Assembly: GCA_009739215.1 (NCBI GenBank) | Contig: VSJF01000010.1 | Location: 558,001 to 622,000 of the forward strand | Length of the DNA: 64,000 nt | Direction of reading: 5' to 3' | DNA from: Floccularia luteovirens | Lineage: Eukaryota; Basidiomycota; Agaricomycetes; Agaricales; Squamanitaceae | Part shown: one piece after another, positions 10,153-22,515 of the stretch | Layout: each line of letters opens with the position of its first letter | Numbering within the stretch: position 1 is the stretch's first letter | Program-made: the position numbers and the translations under genes | The notes under the pieces: model-generated | What the model was told of the DNA's origin: nothing | What the model saw: the letters and a program-made list of their open reading frames with translations, nothing else | Databases searched by the model: none

Positions 10153-12918
10153 TATATTTAACAGTTTCTGTGTACCTACACTATTGTAGCAATTATTATC
10201 CCTGTGATATTTTACGCTTGTTAGCACCGAAGTTTTCCCGAAAATTTTACTGATCGCGTTTACAATATACCGTTTCACAATATTAGAATGCCACCTGTGG
10301 GGTGGAAAACATTCATCCGAAGTCCCGAATGACTGCTACATTGCGCACTAAAGGCTCGAACAATTTTTAGACATCAAACGAATCCACGTCTGTCCACTTT
10401 GTCAGCAACTGTAAGGAATCTTCATCACATTGCAATGCGGTGGGTCTCTTTGCTAAAATATGTTAGAACATCAGAGAATAATATATGATTCTCCATTAGA
10501 AAGCACCAGTCACGCATCGGACTGACACGTTGCACACATCCAGGCCAATGCACGCAACGCCACCCTTAAGTGCCAACGAACAAAAAAGCCAATTATCCTG
10601 ATACAGTATCTCGGGGACTGTGCGGCTCATGGTTTGTCAGTGGCAGGTCCCTGGCCATTTATGTAAAAAGATAGTAACCGGGTGTATTTGAAGATCATGA
10701 TCGGCGTGATTCGCGGTTACTGTCATGAGGTATAAGGGATTGAAACCAACTAGAAGCTGATTACCATATGATAGCTGCCAAAGTTGAGAGGTGCGATACA
10801 GCGGTGGCTTTTTATTCTTCTCGGTGTTAATCATCCATATCATTACTAGGAGTTAGGAACATGACTTCGGTCAGTAATCAGTGCCAGCAAGGAAGACGTA
10901 ATGAAACAACTGTGTCGTGGATAACGGAATTACTTGGAATGGCCTGTGACATGTGACAATAGATGACCGTAACGGAACAAATCTTATTAAGATAATGACT
11001 GTAACGGAACTTACCACTTATATTTACAACAGCTATCTGCGTGCTAATAGAGACCGTCGGCGGACAAATATATCACTAAGGGCTACAGTCCAATTGAGGT
11101 TTACCTTGCAATGAGCATTCTGCATCAAGTTTCAGGAATGATACGCACTGTGACAAAATTGGTACTTGTACGCTTGCGCGGTTGGTTATTGAACCCGACT
11201 GTGCTTTAACCCATCTGCATCAATTCCGATCCGAAAGGAAACACCCCACTGCACAATTTTTTTTCTCCATTTGAGATTGAAATTTAAGTAGTCCCATGTT
11301 ATCGCCTTTCGTTATCCGGACATTTCATCGCCGCAATATATGCCGAGGGTGGTCAAGACAAATCCAGAGGTGGCTAGAGATTCAGTAAGGTCGCATTGTC
11401 ATCAGGCAGTTTGCTTTCAACTACAAGCCTGTAAGCAAAAACGTCTAACAGCATTCAACCACGACTGACTTTGTTATTCTGACACTGACTAAAAAAGAAA
11501 TATCTATATTTTCTAATAACCAACCTCCAAATTGAAACGCTATATAAGTACTCATCATCATGTATTCCATAACTACACCTTCTCCCTTCCAACTGCGCAA
11601 TACACGTGCACGAATCACGACCTTGGACTTCTTTTGGTAATGGCACTAGGTAGATTACAAGTAGCCATAATGCTAGACCGGAATCTGCGTAGCGGGTGTA
11701 AAATAGAAACTGATTCGCAAAATGCTATCAGCAGAGAACCAGAACGGCCGAGTATTAGAAGAAGCAGACCTGCGACCTAGAGATCGCATTGTTTTTGATC
11801 CATGGAGTCGACGAGTCAAAAAGGCAATAGTTGGTAAGTTGGTTGCTCGCTTAGATATGATATGCCAAGTGACTTGATATCCGACATGTCACTGACACGG
11901 CGGTATAATCTTATCATTCCTGCCCGAGAATAATTCGAGGAAATATCATTATCCTTGAAGGTTTCCAGTACATGAGAAGAGCACTAGAAAAAACAGGAGA
12001 GCATTAGAAAGAATTTGGTGGTACATATCGAGTACCCATTGTGGTGTGCCCATGAAACCAGATTTGTAGTGAAACTGTCAAATCCACGCCATAAATTCGG
12101 AGAGACCCACCTCACTCCCTCTGAAAATCAATCACATTCCTCTTTAACGTCGACATATAGGGTTAATCACTGAACACCAGCTCACGTGTAGTCCGACCGA
12201 AAACTTTGTAATCTTCATAAGTGGTTTTGACATTTCGAAGTCATGATTGACGTATATTGGCTCTAAATCACCCCACGGAACGAAAGAAGCCCTTCTTCAT
12301 ATTGCTTTCGAAGTGTGCTCATGGGCGGGGTGTCGCAAAATGATGATATGCACACTCCGTCGGCTGCGTCTCCACATTTTCAGGTTCTTCCTTCAAGCGC
12401 GGGGCTTTACTACGAAAATGAGCATTGCATGCGTTGGTCTTGCAGTTTCTTGAAATCTAGGACATTCTTATCTGTTGTCGATCTCACTATCTAGGTAACT
12501 ATCTATTAATACATCAGTTTCCACCATGTTAGAAAATTTTGACCCACTTGAATCTCCTCTCGATAACCTCTTTTGGAGGGGCAGATCTTGACATGTCACT
12601 CGACCGGCCTGTTCGCCTAGTGTGGAGTGTCCGGCACAACATCGCCTAATCCACATTTTTGAGAAGTTAAACAAAATACATTTGATACATTGGAAACACT
12701 TAGCATACTTTGAAAGCTGGAACATGAAGAACGGTTGATAAAATGCTACTTTGAACGCTCCGTATGGGTTTATCTGAGACAACAGTAAATCAGAGATGAT
12801 ATACCGTCTTCAACAATAATGCGGGACGGTTGGTAGTAGGGGCTTTCATGGTACTATAAATGTCAGAGGAATTCGAGTGTAATCTGCACCCAATATCACA
12901 TCCAGCGCATCCACAGCA
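10153..12918. other. Long gene-poor interval (2.8 kb)
   Basis: The largest gap in the window. No protein I recognise is encoded. One promoter-like site followed by a coding-like exon is listed separately at 11541-11833. The remainder has no repeats or transposase-like frames that I can see. Confidence 0.4.
11541..11833 (+). other. TATA box followed by an orphan coding-like exon
   Basis: TATATAAG at 11541-11548 is followed by a C/T-rich leader. From ATG at 11722 a frame reads MLSAENQNGRVLEEADL, then RPRDRIVFDPWSRRVKKAIV, and ends at a good donor (gtaagt) after 11833. The compact charged/hydrophobic pattern looks coding, but I do not recognise the family and found no convincing second exon before 12918. 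It could be the start of a small spliced gene or a decayed remnant. Confidence 0.3.
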
Positions 12919-14748
12919 ATGGCAGCGACACACATTTCTCACCACAGAGACCTCGTTAACCTTCCAGAGGCCATCCACAATGAGAAACTCGACGACGACG
13001 ACAAAAAAGTGGATGTGTCCGCGGGCAGTGTCAACGAAGATGACAGTGACATTGACGATTCAGTCTCTGCGACAACTGAGAAGGCTGACCCTCTCGCTGG
13101 ATGGATGGATGATATTCTCCCTGCAAAAGAGCAAGGGAAGAAAACTCGCAACCTTCGCCACCAGATTTTCACACTCTACCGCCGCCTTTTCGCAATCATA
13201 TTCATGACCAACTTAGGGTTTTTCATATGGTACCTCGTCAAGGGCGCGAATGCGAACCAAGTCGCTGGTGTTGTTATCGCAAACTTGTTCGTATCAATTG
13301 TGCAAAGGCAAGACTACATCATCAACACCTATTTCCTGATTACACGCATCCCAAAGACGTGAGAAAACAAATCACTTTTCATAATATTGGAATTTCGTCC
13401 TGACCAATTTCATCAGATGGCCGTTCTGGATCAGAGCCTCAGCAGCTCGTGTTTACCATATCGGAGGGTTGCATTCAGGTTGTGGTGTATCCGGTACTTG
13501 CTGGATGATATATTATACTGGCAAAGCAACTCGTGAATTCGCGACCCGCCAAGGAGTAAGTTTAGAAGTTCTTCTCATCCAATAAAGATTCCTGATTCAT
13601 TATTCTTCCGTAGACGATATCCGTTGCAACACTCGTAATTACTTACATCGTGATGGTATTCCTTATTGGTATTGTGGCCCTTGCGCACCCAACGCTCCGC
13701 ATGAAATACCACAATAGTTTCGAGTGGGCACACAGATTCCTCGGTTGGTCTACAGTCGGTCTTGTCTGGGCCCTAGTTCGTGACTTTAGTCCTCCGAAAT
13801 TGCTCGAAAAAGCTAACTCACTTGATTTTATAGATCATCCTCATCACAAACGATTATAAGCTCCCAGGACAGACACTTCGCCATGCACTAGTTCACAACC
13901 CCCACTTCTGGCTTGTTGTGATTCTAACATGTAAGATCCAATCTGGTTTCGGGTATACCAAAAAGTCCTAACTGTTTTCTGTAGTTTCTATCGCACTTTC
14001 ATGGATGCAACTTAAGAAGGTTAACGTCCGCAGCGAAGTGTTATCCGAGCATTGTGTTCGCATGTATTTCGATTACGGTAAGCACAGCCTGTTAGAAAGG
14101 TAGAAGCATAACTGATGGAGATGATGACAGTAACACCTGGAGCAGGCAGTTTCACCAGAGTATCCACAAGTCCTTTGTTCGAATGGCATAGTTTCGCAAC
14201 TATCCCAGTTCCCAACCAGAAGGGTTATTCTTTGATTGTCAGTAAAGCAGGTGACTGGACCACCAAACAAATTGCAACAGCTCCAACACGTCTCTGGATT
14301 CGTGGCATCCCAACCTACGGTGTTTTGCGCATCGTACCACTCTTCCGTAAAATATTGTTTGTCGCTACCGGTTCAGGTATCGCCCCAATTGCCCCATGGC
14401 TCTTCCAAGTCAATGTTCCTTTCCGTCTTTTCTGGACATCTCCGAATGTTAGACAAACATTTGGGGACCACCTCGTTGATTCTATATTCAAAGTTTCGCC
14501 TGATTCAGTTATTTATGGTGTGTACTCTCTTCTCAAGAAACTTGCCTGCTTGATGATAACGATCTGGTACTTCTTTAGATACTCGCATCCACGGAAAGCC
14601 AGACATGGTCAAATTGACCTTGCGTTTGGTGAAAGATTATCAACCCGAAGTAGTTTGTGTGATTTCAAACGAGCGATTGACTAGAAAGATTGTATACGGG
14701 TTGGTTAGCAGGGGGGTCCCTGCCTTTGGACCAATCTGGGATTCATGA
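12919..14748 (+). CDS. tmpA: TmpA-type transmembrane flavoprotein
   Basis: Related to Aspergillus TmpA, an integral membrane flavoprotein linked to a developmental signal, and to ferric-reductase-like proteins. Seven exons: 12919-13358, 13417-13555, 13614-13775, 13834-13930, 13985-14077, 14131-14517 and 14579-14748; all phases agree. A cytosolic acidic N-terminus of about 90 aa precedes several membrane helices (LFAIIFMTNLGFFIWYLV; VATLVITYIVMVFLIGIVAL; FWLVVILTFSIALSWMQL). Conserved His residues lie in VYHIGGLHSGCGV and FEWAHRFLGW. The C-terminal reductase half has SPLFEWHSFATI and the NAD-binding motif VATGSGIAP, ending near VPAFGPIWDS. Electron donor and acceptor are unknown here. No disruption. 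Confidence 0.82.
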
Positions 14749-15318
14749 AGAGTTAAACATAAAGGTCAATTGACTCCAATACTTCACATAAATAATTGTA
14801 GATTTTCTTTACCTGGGAAACGTGCTGTCTTCATTTCGATTCAAATAAAATATTGATTTCAACTTTCTGTTCTGTTCTTGTCAATCAAGATGATGACAAG
14901 GAATCATGTGTTTAGTAATACAGGGCAAACAGCAACAAATTTAAGTTGCGTTCATATTTAACAAACTTCGGAGTGTTGGCGCTTTTCTTACTTACGACGT
15001 TTTTGCCCCCCTTCCAGTTGCCTTTGAGCACGGTCGGGTTTTCCTATTTATTGACGTCGGAGAAAATTCTCCAAGCTTCGCCTTCGCTAGCAACACTATG
15101 TCTCATTTAGAGGCTATGATGGTTTTCTAGATAGTAGTGTAAGCTACATTTTTTTGCGAGGAATAGTGATGTGGATATCAGTCCAAGTATTACTGTGACA
15201 GTCCTTATAGTATGAGGTTTTCTCTTAGTAGGGTGATAGCTTCGTGTACAGTCCAGTGAGAAGATTTTGATGCGTTGACATAATACAAGCTGTATTGCAT
15301 AATTGGAACAAGTATGAT
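14749..15318. other. Convergent intergenic region
   Basis: Separates the 3' ends of the TmpA-like gene and eS26. AT-rich, no coding exon seen; presumably both 3' UTRs. Confidence 0.4.
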
Positions 15319-15989
15319 TTATGCCTTCGCAGCAGCACCCGCAGCTTTTGCATCCTCTGCAGCTGCAACAGCAGCATTAACCTTCTTTCCGTCCTTCCAT
15401 CTAACACGGGGGGGAGGTGCACGGTTGCGACGGCCTTCGCGTGATCGTACTCGGACGACTAATATAGATAATCAGCTTAGCTATTGATTCTTATAGATTC
15501 ACGAGATGAGCATACCATGGGAGTGGATAGCACAAGAGACGCAGTATGCGATTTTAATGTAAAGTTTGGGGATAACATATTCTGTGATAAACGATTAAAT
15601 CGATCAATTCAAAGGGGTCATGGAGAAAGAATCTCATACCAGAGTACACGCTAGCTTCACTAATATCTCGAACAGCAGCACTTTCCACCATGTTCCTAAC
15701 TGTGAAGCGTTTGATAGCTTTATCTTTTCCAACGCAACGAGAGCAATTGGAGCAGCGCATAAAGGTTACGTGGCCACGTCCCTTCTTGTTGCGGCCGCCA
15801 TTTCTTCTTTTCTTTGTCTGATGATAGAGAATATGAGCAAAACATCCAAATAATACGTTGTGCATCTAAATGACATCCACAAGCTCATACATCAATCCGT
15901 CGTAATTCGAACTCGTTCCAACCACATAACGGTACCACATGCATGTAATTGACCCGTTATCCACATTGACTGTGAAAATGACTCACCAT
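15319..15989 (-). CDS. RPS26: 40S ribosomal protein eS26
   Basis: Structural protein of the small ribosomal subunit near the mRNA exit channel. Four exons: 15989-15987 (only the ATG codon), 15817-15640, 15581-15516 and 15458-15319, total 128 aa. The first intron follows the start codon directly (ATG then gtgagt), a layout seen in ribosomal protein genes. Sequence marks are [52 protein letters not shown] and [20 protein letters not shown]. The four zinc-site cysteines (CxxC twice) are present. The tail is Ala/Lys-rich. The neighbouring CBM19-like gene B diverges from the same promoter region. Confidence 0.96.
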
Positions 15990-16381
15990 ATTGAGCGTCG
16001 GGAGGGGTGGGCGATGTGTTGTGCAGCAGCGCCTAGCTTTGAGTGAGTGTGGTGTCCTAGCAACAACTTTCGGCTCGTTCCGTTTCCCACAGCTATGTTC
16101 GGCAAACTCGGCCTCCTGCTTCGGCCGTCGGCCTGAGCAAGAACAATGGGCACAGCTTGAATTTGAACAGCGGTTGCTCTTCTCTGTCAATCATCATTTA
16201 TAATAAAACGTATATATAAAAGCCTAGCCATGGTGTTACCTGTACACTCCACCTTTCCTCACTTCAGTCCGGGTGCTGCTTTTCGTCGACCTCTTCCCGA
16301 GCCAGGTGCTCCTTACAATCAAGTTAGCACTGTTATTTACTAGTCTGGGACTACTCTCCGAATCTTCAAGAATCAATAAGC
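15990..16381. promoter_or_regulatory. Divergent promoter eS26 / CBM19-like gene B
   Basis: TATATATAAA at 16211-16220 faces the CBM19-like gene, about 160 bases before its ATG. The part near eS26 has a C/T-rich stretch on the minus strand typical of ribosomal protein leaders. No gene inside. Confidence 0.55.
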
Positions 16382-17456
16382 ATGATGAACAGCATCACAG
16401 TCCTTTTGATCATTCTGGCTGTGCCATTCGTTAATCCTGCGCCAGTTTCCACGAGATTGGATGCAGCAACTCTTGCAGAGAACGGGAAAGAAGCTCAACA
16501 GCTCAATAATTCATTCCAATCGCTAAATGCTTCAGTTCCTTGTAATAGTGCGTGATTGTCGTTTCTCCTTACATGTAATGGGCTAAACGCCATTTATTTC
16601 CCAGATGCTGACAAGGCTTGTATCAATGGAGCAATTGCAAAGTGTATAAAAGGACAGTGGGAGACATCTGCAGGACAGTGCTCAAAATCACAGGACTGCT
16701 TTGCAATTCCTTCGCTCCAAAGTGAAGGGACGGTACGTCGCAGCAATTTGTTGCATTTGTAGTTGTTAATTTATAACTATTTACTGGTTCTAGGAGCTCA
16801 TGTGCACCAATGAGGCTAATGCTCTTTCGATGATTGAGGCCTGTGGTGTGTCAGGTGGAATTACTGGCTCTGAAAATTTCAATTCGACGACCACTGGGTT
16901 AGATCAGACTGACGGGAGCGCCGTATCCACAAGCCCCACTGAAGGACAGGAGACAACCATCTCTGTTGCGCAACCTTCTTCAGCTGAATTATCGACCCCT
17001 CTCGTTACGGACACCCCTCCGACACAGTCCGTGGAATCATTTAACAGCTTGCCAACCATTGATCCAAACTCTGCCTCAACTGCCGCTCCTGATTCGGTGT
17101 TCGTGACCGTTACCCTCACCCTTGGCGAGGATCCAACTACTCTCCCTCCTGTGACACGTACAATCTCGCCTGAAGACTTGTCCAGTATTCTATCAAGCTT
17201 TTCGAACTCGGCAGGCCAACCTACCAGTCTTCCCGATCCTACGTTGTCATCTTTATCTAGTGTGGTGACTTCTGCTGTTTCGAGTACGCTAGAATCATTT
17301 GCAGCTGGAGATACAGGGAACATATCATCTGCAGTCACTTCACCCACGGCTGTTTCTCAGTCTGCATTGACTAGTACAGTCTCGTATGTGCCCGCAGCTG
17401 TTACGAGCGCGCCAGTAGCAGGGAATATTGGTTACGGCTATGCTGCTGGGTACTGA
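16382..17456 (+). CDS. Secreted Ser/Thr-rich protein with CBM19-like domain (B)
   Basis: Exons 16382-16547, 16605-16732 and 16794-17456 encode about 318 aa. Signal peptide MMNSITVLLIILAVPFVNPAP is followed by a helix rich in Asn/Gln (KEAQQLNNSFQSLN), which lines up with KEN..EAQKLNAQF of gene A. The cysteine module (VPCN, KACINGAIAKC, QCSKSQDCFAI, LMCTNE) has the same order and spacing as gene A. A Ser/Thr/Pro tail follows, ending in GYGYAAGY. Gene B has an extra intron within the domain and lacks the acidic insert of gene A. Probably a chitin-binding wall protein; binding is inferred from the family only. Confidence 0.76.
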
Positions 17457-17764
17457 CCGAAACCATTTGTAGTTTAATAAGCTTAACAAAATTTGTCGCC
17501 TGTTGAACAGGATACCCGACTGAACCTCCTGCTCTACATATTATCTATACCATGCGTTCCGTTGATATCTTTGATAGCAAAAAATAAACATTTACATATG
17601 TTCTTATTCACAGGAATATTCAGAATTAAATAGCCTAGAAGTACACTTGGAGAACATTGAAAACAAATGAGAAAGGAGGTTGACCAGAAGCCTAACAATA
17701 AACCTATATGGTATATACTAACAGTTCATAAAAAAGACACCGTAGAATCACTGCAACTAGAAAA
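17457..17764. other. Convergent intergenic region
   Basis: About 300 AT-rich bases between two 3' ends; nothing coding seen. Confidence 0.35.
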
Positions 17765-19265
17765 TTAATCGCTCTCCTCATCCTCTTCCTCAACAACTTC
17801 TTTGCTTTTTTTACTCTTTGCAGCAGGTTTGGCTTTCTTGGAAGGAGGTTTTGCAACTGCTGCGGTCTTGGATGCAGGTTTCTGTAAATATTTATAGTGA
17901 GTAGGCTATAGAAAACTAGGACACTATCAATATACCTTGCGTTTCTTGTCGTTAACCTCCTCAGCGTTACCGCTATTTTCTGCCATTTCAGCATCTTCTT
18001 CAACATCCTGATTAAAAACAGGTCAACTCAAAAAGATACTGTCAAAGGAGGAATTCGTTATACCTTCTTCTTGCGAGGTTTCTTGGGAGCTGGTTTTACC
18101 TTTTCCTTGGAAGAAGTAGCCTTCTTCTTAGGTTTTTCGTCTTCTTCATCCTCATCTTGATCTTCCGAGTCCCCTTCAACATCAGCGAGTTCTTTAGAAA
18201 AATCTTCGGCTGATTCATTCTCAGATTCAACCTTCAAAGGTAATTTATAAGCATTGATCAGGAGTATTGAATCTTTAAACTGCCCACTTTCTTCTTGGAT
18301 GCTCGCTTCTTTGGAGCAGCCTTCTCTTTTGAAGCAGCGTCTTTAGGTGCGGCCTTCGCCTTGGCAGGAGCAGCGCTTCTTTGGTTTCTCTTCTTCGCCA
18401 TCTTCGGCGTCCTCAGCTGGTGCAACTTTCTATATGATGATAGTTATATGGTATACTTGCGCATACTAATGTTAAAGCTGACCTTTGCACGAGCAGTGCT
18501 AGATGTTGCTTTTTTCTTAGGCTTCTCTTCATCACCGTCTTCTTCTTCTGCATCTTCATCAGCTTTCTACATTATTTTTTGGGACCGTTAACAAAAATGG
18601 GTAATGAGACAGGGTGATAACTAACTTTAGCTTTGCTCGCCCTTGCTTTTTTCGGTTTTTCAGCAACAGCCTCGCCGTCTGAATCTTCTGCTTTCTTCTT
18701 TCTGGGAGCAGCTTTCTTCTTGGGTTTCTCCTCTTCTTCACCTTCTGGCTTTCTTGCTGAATCAGGAATATCCTCATCAGCAACATGGCCCTCCTGCCAT
18801 GCTTGTTTAAGTTTAGCTTGATCTTCAGGCTTCAAGTCATCATATCCATCTAGTTCAGATGGGTCGTCGAATGATTTCTTCATGTTTTCAAATATTTTGG
18901 CAGTGGTACAGCCCCAATGTCTCCAAGCACTGTTGAATCAACAAAAGTCAGACATTGAAATATTTCCACGCATGTCGACGGCAGTTTCTCACAAGCTTGT
19001 ATTGCCACGGAAGTCAACGATGCTTCCAACACGCAATTGACCTTTCTCAATTGTAGTACCTATTTGACAAACAAGGCGTCAAATAAAGGGCGTCAAAAGA
19101 TGATTATACCACAAACCTTGACAAGGTTTAGGTCCTAAAGAACAAAGAAAAGGATAATAAAGTAAGTTGACGTGTTGACGATGAAAGAAAATAAGAATTA
19201 CCCTTGCATTTTGCACGCGCTGAGGCTGCATATTCCAGACGGTAACCAGATGGTTTTTCTGCCAT
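17765..19265 (-). CDS. PARP-type zinc finger protein with Lys/Glu-rich tail
   Basis: Probable nuclear DNA-nick or DNA-end binding protein. Exons: 19265-19202, 19134-19117 (18 bases), 19059-18993, 18929-18626, 18566-18483, 18429-18288, 18231-18064, 18007-17936 and 17881-17765. The N-terminal zf-PARP domain has YRLEYAASARAKCKGPKPCQ (CxxxxxxC), GQLRVGSIVDFRG and AWRHWGC as the remaining ligand region. The rest alternates KPKKKA and acidic blocks, like a linker-histone tail. There is no PARP catalytic domain, as in other stand-alone fungal zf-PARP proteins. In the sixth exon the natural frame VAPAEDAEDGEEEKPKK breaks at about 18372-18376; removing one base restores PAKAKAAPK. Alternatively, an acceptor four bases later keeps an open frame with a different 17-residue segment. 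Confidence 0.82.
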
Positions 19266-19983
19266 TTGAAGGGGAGGGGAAATGAAGAAGTGAGAAACAG
19301 AGAAAGAAGGGGAGGAATTTAACGCGACTTACCGACTAGTTGAACCTACACTTCATTGAAAGTCCGCTGACACGACGCATTGACCACCATCATGCGTTCC
19401 TTAGCTGACTACGTACGCATTTAAGACACCGCGAACTGTAACAATGGTGTGGCCGTGCTATCTTGCCGATAAACCATTCATACTCCTTATTTGCATCCAT
19501 TAAACTCCTTGAATTTGCACGTCTAACAGCTCCCTAATACAATCGATGGACTCATCCGCGTGCTCGGCAACAAGAATATCGATTGATAATCACTTGCATC
19601 ATGGACAAAGAAACCTCTAAATTGGAAATTTCTGCCTAGCTTCTTGATGGACGCAGTCTGGCATCGCTGCATGGGCTGTCTAGATCATCACAAGATACAA
19701 ACAAGATAGACTAATACGTCTTCCCACAACTCCTGGAATAAGGTTAAGGTTTCTACCTTGTGTTATGTCTTTGCGAAGTTATTCCACAGCACTTGTGGTG
19801 GCATGATCCTCGGCAAACTCTAGCCTAAAGATACAGTAAACCACAACCTTCCAAGGATATTGAAATATTGAAATGGAATACACTTAACAACTACTAAAAC
19901 GCATACATACATCAATCTAGAGATCATTGTCATAGTCATAGAAACATTCTTGATTTTTTTGAAACGACCCGGGAATACACCGA
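19266..19983. other. Intergenic: promoter of zf-PARP gene and 3' region of MFS gene
   Basis: No coding exon seen. Contains the zf-PARP upstream region on the minus strand. Confidence 0.35.
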
Positions 19984-22515
19984 TCAATGGGCAAATCTAA
20001 AGTCCAGTCGTTGGTTTCCTACATCTTTCGTCGTGGCAAGGTAGTTGCTTTTTTCCTAGAATAAAAAAAGTGGTGAAAAAGCAGCTTCAAGAATACTGAA
20101 GTGACATACAACACTCGTCATGGAATCCCAGATCTTGGCTCTCTGCTTGTTTCTCCATATATAGTATCCACTCGTTCCCGGGTAAAGTATAACGATATTG
20201 AAGAGGCATACACCGATTAATATACCATTGCCCCTGCGGTCTACCACAAATATTGATTACTCAAAGAACTGGTGAGAGGCTCGATAACGTACATCTAGGA
20301 GCATCATCTTGACGATAAATATTTGATGAAATAATTGTCGAGGCCTGCACAAACCTGATGAAACAGCAACACATGTTGATCAATGAATTTTTGGGGTGAA
20401 TCAATGACACATACATATTGTACACCGACGCATTAACAGTCCTGCTCGCAACAGCACCTGCATTTCTAGAACACCAACCAACTTGGATGGGGTGGGTATA
20501 TCTGTCAACAAATGAGTTGACAGCACTGCAAAATTCAAACAATCACGCATACGGATAAGATAGAAGTCCGGAAGCCAAGCCCTGACAAGATTTGTTATAT
20601 CAGACATCAAATCATGATGATAAAATATATGGTCATACATAATAAATCCATGGATTCGGCTTGGCGGGTAGAGTATAAATTGCTATCAAGAATGGTAATG
20701 TCCACACATCCTCCATCATGGATACGAAAGAGCGATTGTTTACTAGTTCAGATGCAAGTGTTACAAGAAACATGGTAATCATTCCCGCGACGGTGGAAGG
20801 TATCGTTAGGAGGTTGGTTGAGAAGGTGTTGAAGCTGTTTTCGAATTGTTAGTTTCATACGTCGAATAGAATAAGTGATAGGTAACTACCCAAGGTTACG
20901 AAGTGACAGCGTCAGGTATTGAGCTGGTGGTGCAGAGGGTATTCCGAACATTAATCCACTGGACATGGTACGATAAGCGTATCATAGATGTTTAGTATGA
21001 GCAAAAAGAAAGCTTACGCAATGTACAGCGGCCATAAATCATAATCGCAAACAGCCTTGAAGAGTTTCTTAACAGACAACTGGCTCGCGGTTATGCATAT
21101 CGCCCTATCAATGACTGATTATTCATTACACAAACCGAAAAATTGGGTTGAAAGTTACTTTGGTGGGGTCATCACGCAAGATGCGAGTGGTTGCTATTAT
21201 TTCCTCTCTTTCTGTGAACCAGCCCTTTGGTCGGAACCAACTTTTAGTCTGGGTAGGAGAGGGGGGCATCCTAAAGAACGTTGCAACGCCTATAACCAAA
21301 GTGATGAGTCCTCTGAAATGATATTCAGCTTATCAGTCAGGTAGAGCGCCTCAAAAAGCTCACTCCACCAGAAAGAGCCAACGCCAACCGGCTTTTCCCT
21401 GGACGCCTCGCATTCGTAGAACTCCGAATGCGATAAAACTAGCAATGACTGTACAGACATTTGACGATATCCAGAATAATGCCAGACGAAAAGGAAGTTC
21501 ATGCTTGGTATAGAAATCTATTCTGTTTGTTTCAGTGCCATGTCAAGCACACAAAAATAAGGATCCCACAGGAAAGATAGAGAACCAGATCAGGGATGAA
21601 TCTAAACGTCATGCTATGAGATATAGAAACAAGCTGGTTTTATGAAACCTACCCTCCCTGCATGAGCCTCGAGGATAGTTAATAGGCGTTTCAGTTATTA
21701 AAATAAGGCACACCCACCCAAGGAGTACTCTGCACAAGAGGAATGTTGTCCTTCCAGAAAGCCAAAACTGGGACATTGTTAAGACAGACCATGCACATAT
21801 TTGCATAGGAATCCAACGATCAGGGACCAAGCTACTCAATCAAATGAGCTTGTATGGATTAGTAAGGGAGAAATTTTGGGTGACAAACGCGTTTGGAAAC
21901 AAGCTGGGATGGTAATTCCGCACAGAGAAAAGCTAACCGAAAGAGAGAGTTGCCCAGATTATAATCTGTTCACATATAGATATTCAACTGAGTAAGTCCT
22001 TCATTTCGTGTCATATAGAACCCTCACCATTAGTCGTCAGATGCAGGTCAGCGAGGAAATTATCCGTGTTGGCTTGACTGAGGTTTCCACGGTCCAGATT
22101 CAATGAGGAGAAGCTTATGCAAGCTATATACAAGTAATCAGTGTCATGTTTTGAGTGAAATCTCAATGATAGATACCAACCCCAGAGCATAACCTTCCAA
22201 TCGATTTTCCTTACAAGTGCCTGGATTCGAAGGTGAATTGTTCTGTGGGAAACCAAAGAGCAAGAAGCGCACCTGCTCTTCTCTCTTCGTCCATCTAGCT
22301 TTAATATCAAACCTGTGTATGTTTTCGTAATCAAGTTTCGGCCAGTAGTGGGGGGCCAAATCCGGGTCATCGTAAACTGAACGCTTTGTTCCGACGGTGT
22401 CAAGATTCTGTGACTTATACCAATGGCGACGGAAAATGAGGTTTGACAACCTGAAAGGCTCCGGCGTGGCATCGCATAATTCGTCATGAATGACAGATTT
22501 CGTATCGACCTTCAT
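19984..22515 (-). CDS. MFS transporter, allantoate permease (Dal5/Tna1) family
   Basis: Proton-coupled uptake of anionic organic nutrients (allantoate, nicotinate, related acids) in this family; the substrate here is unknown. I resolve 17 exons, including one of 15 bases (21667-21653). About 551 aa after correction. Marks: [14 protein letters not shown] and YENIHRFD near the N-terminus; [110 protein letters not shown]; and the end [10 protein letters not shown]. Two one-base breaks occur: GGG at 21823-21825 and GG at 21082-21083. Deleting one base at each repairs the frame and agrees with intron phase. Either two indel errors or a young pseudogene. Confidence 0.85.

Noticed and set aside
10153..12918. 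Transposon or retroelement remnant in the largest gap
   Set aside because: No transposase, reverse transcriptase, terminal repeats or target duplications could be seen by eye.
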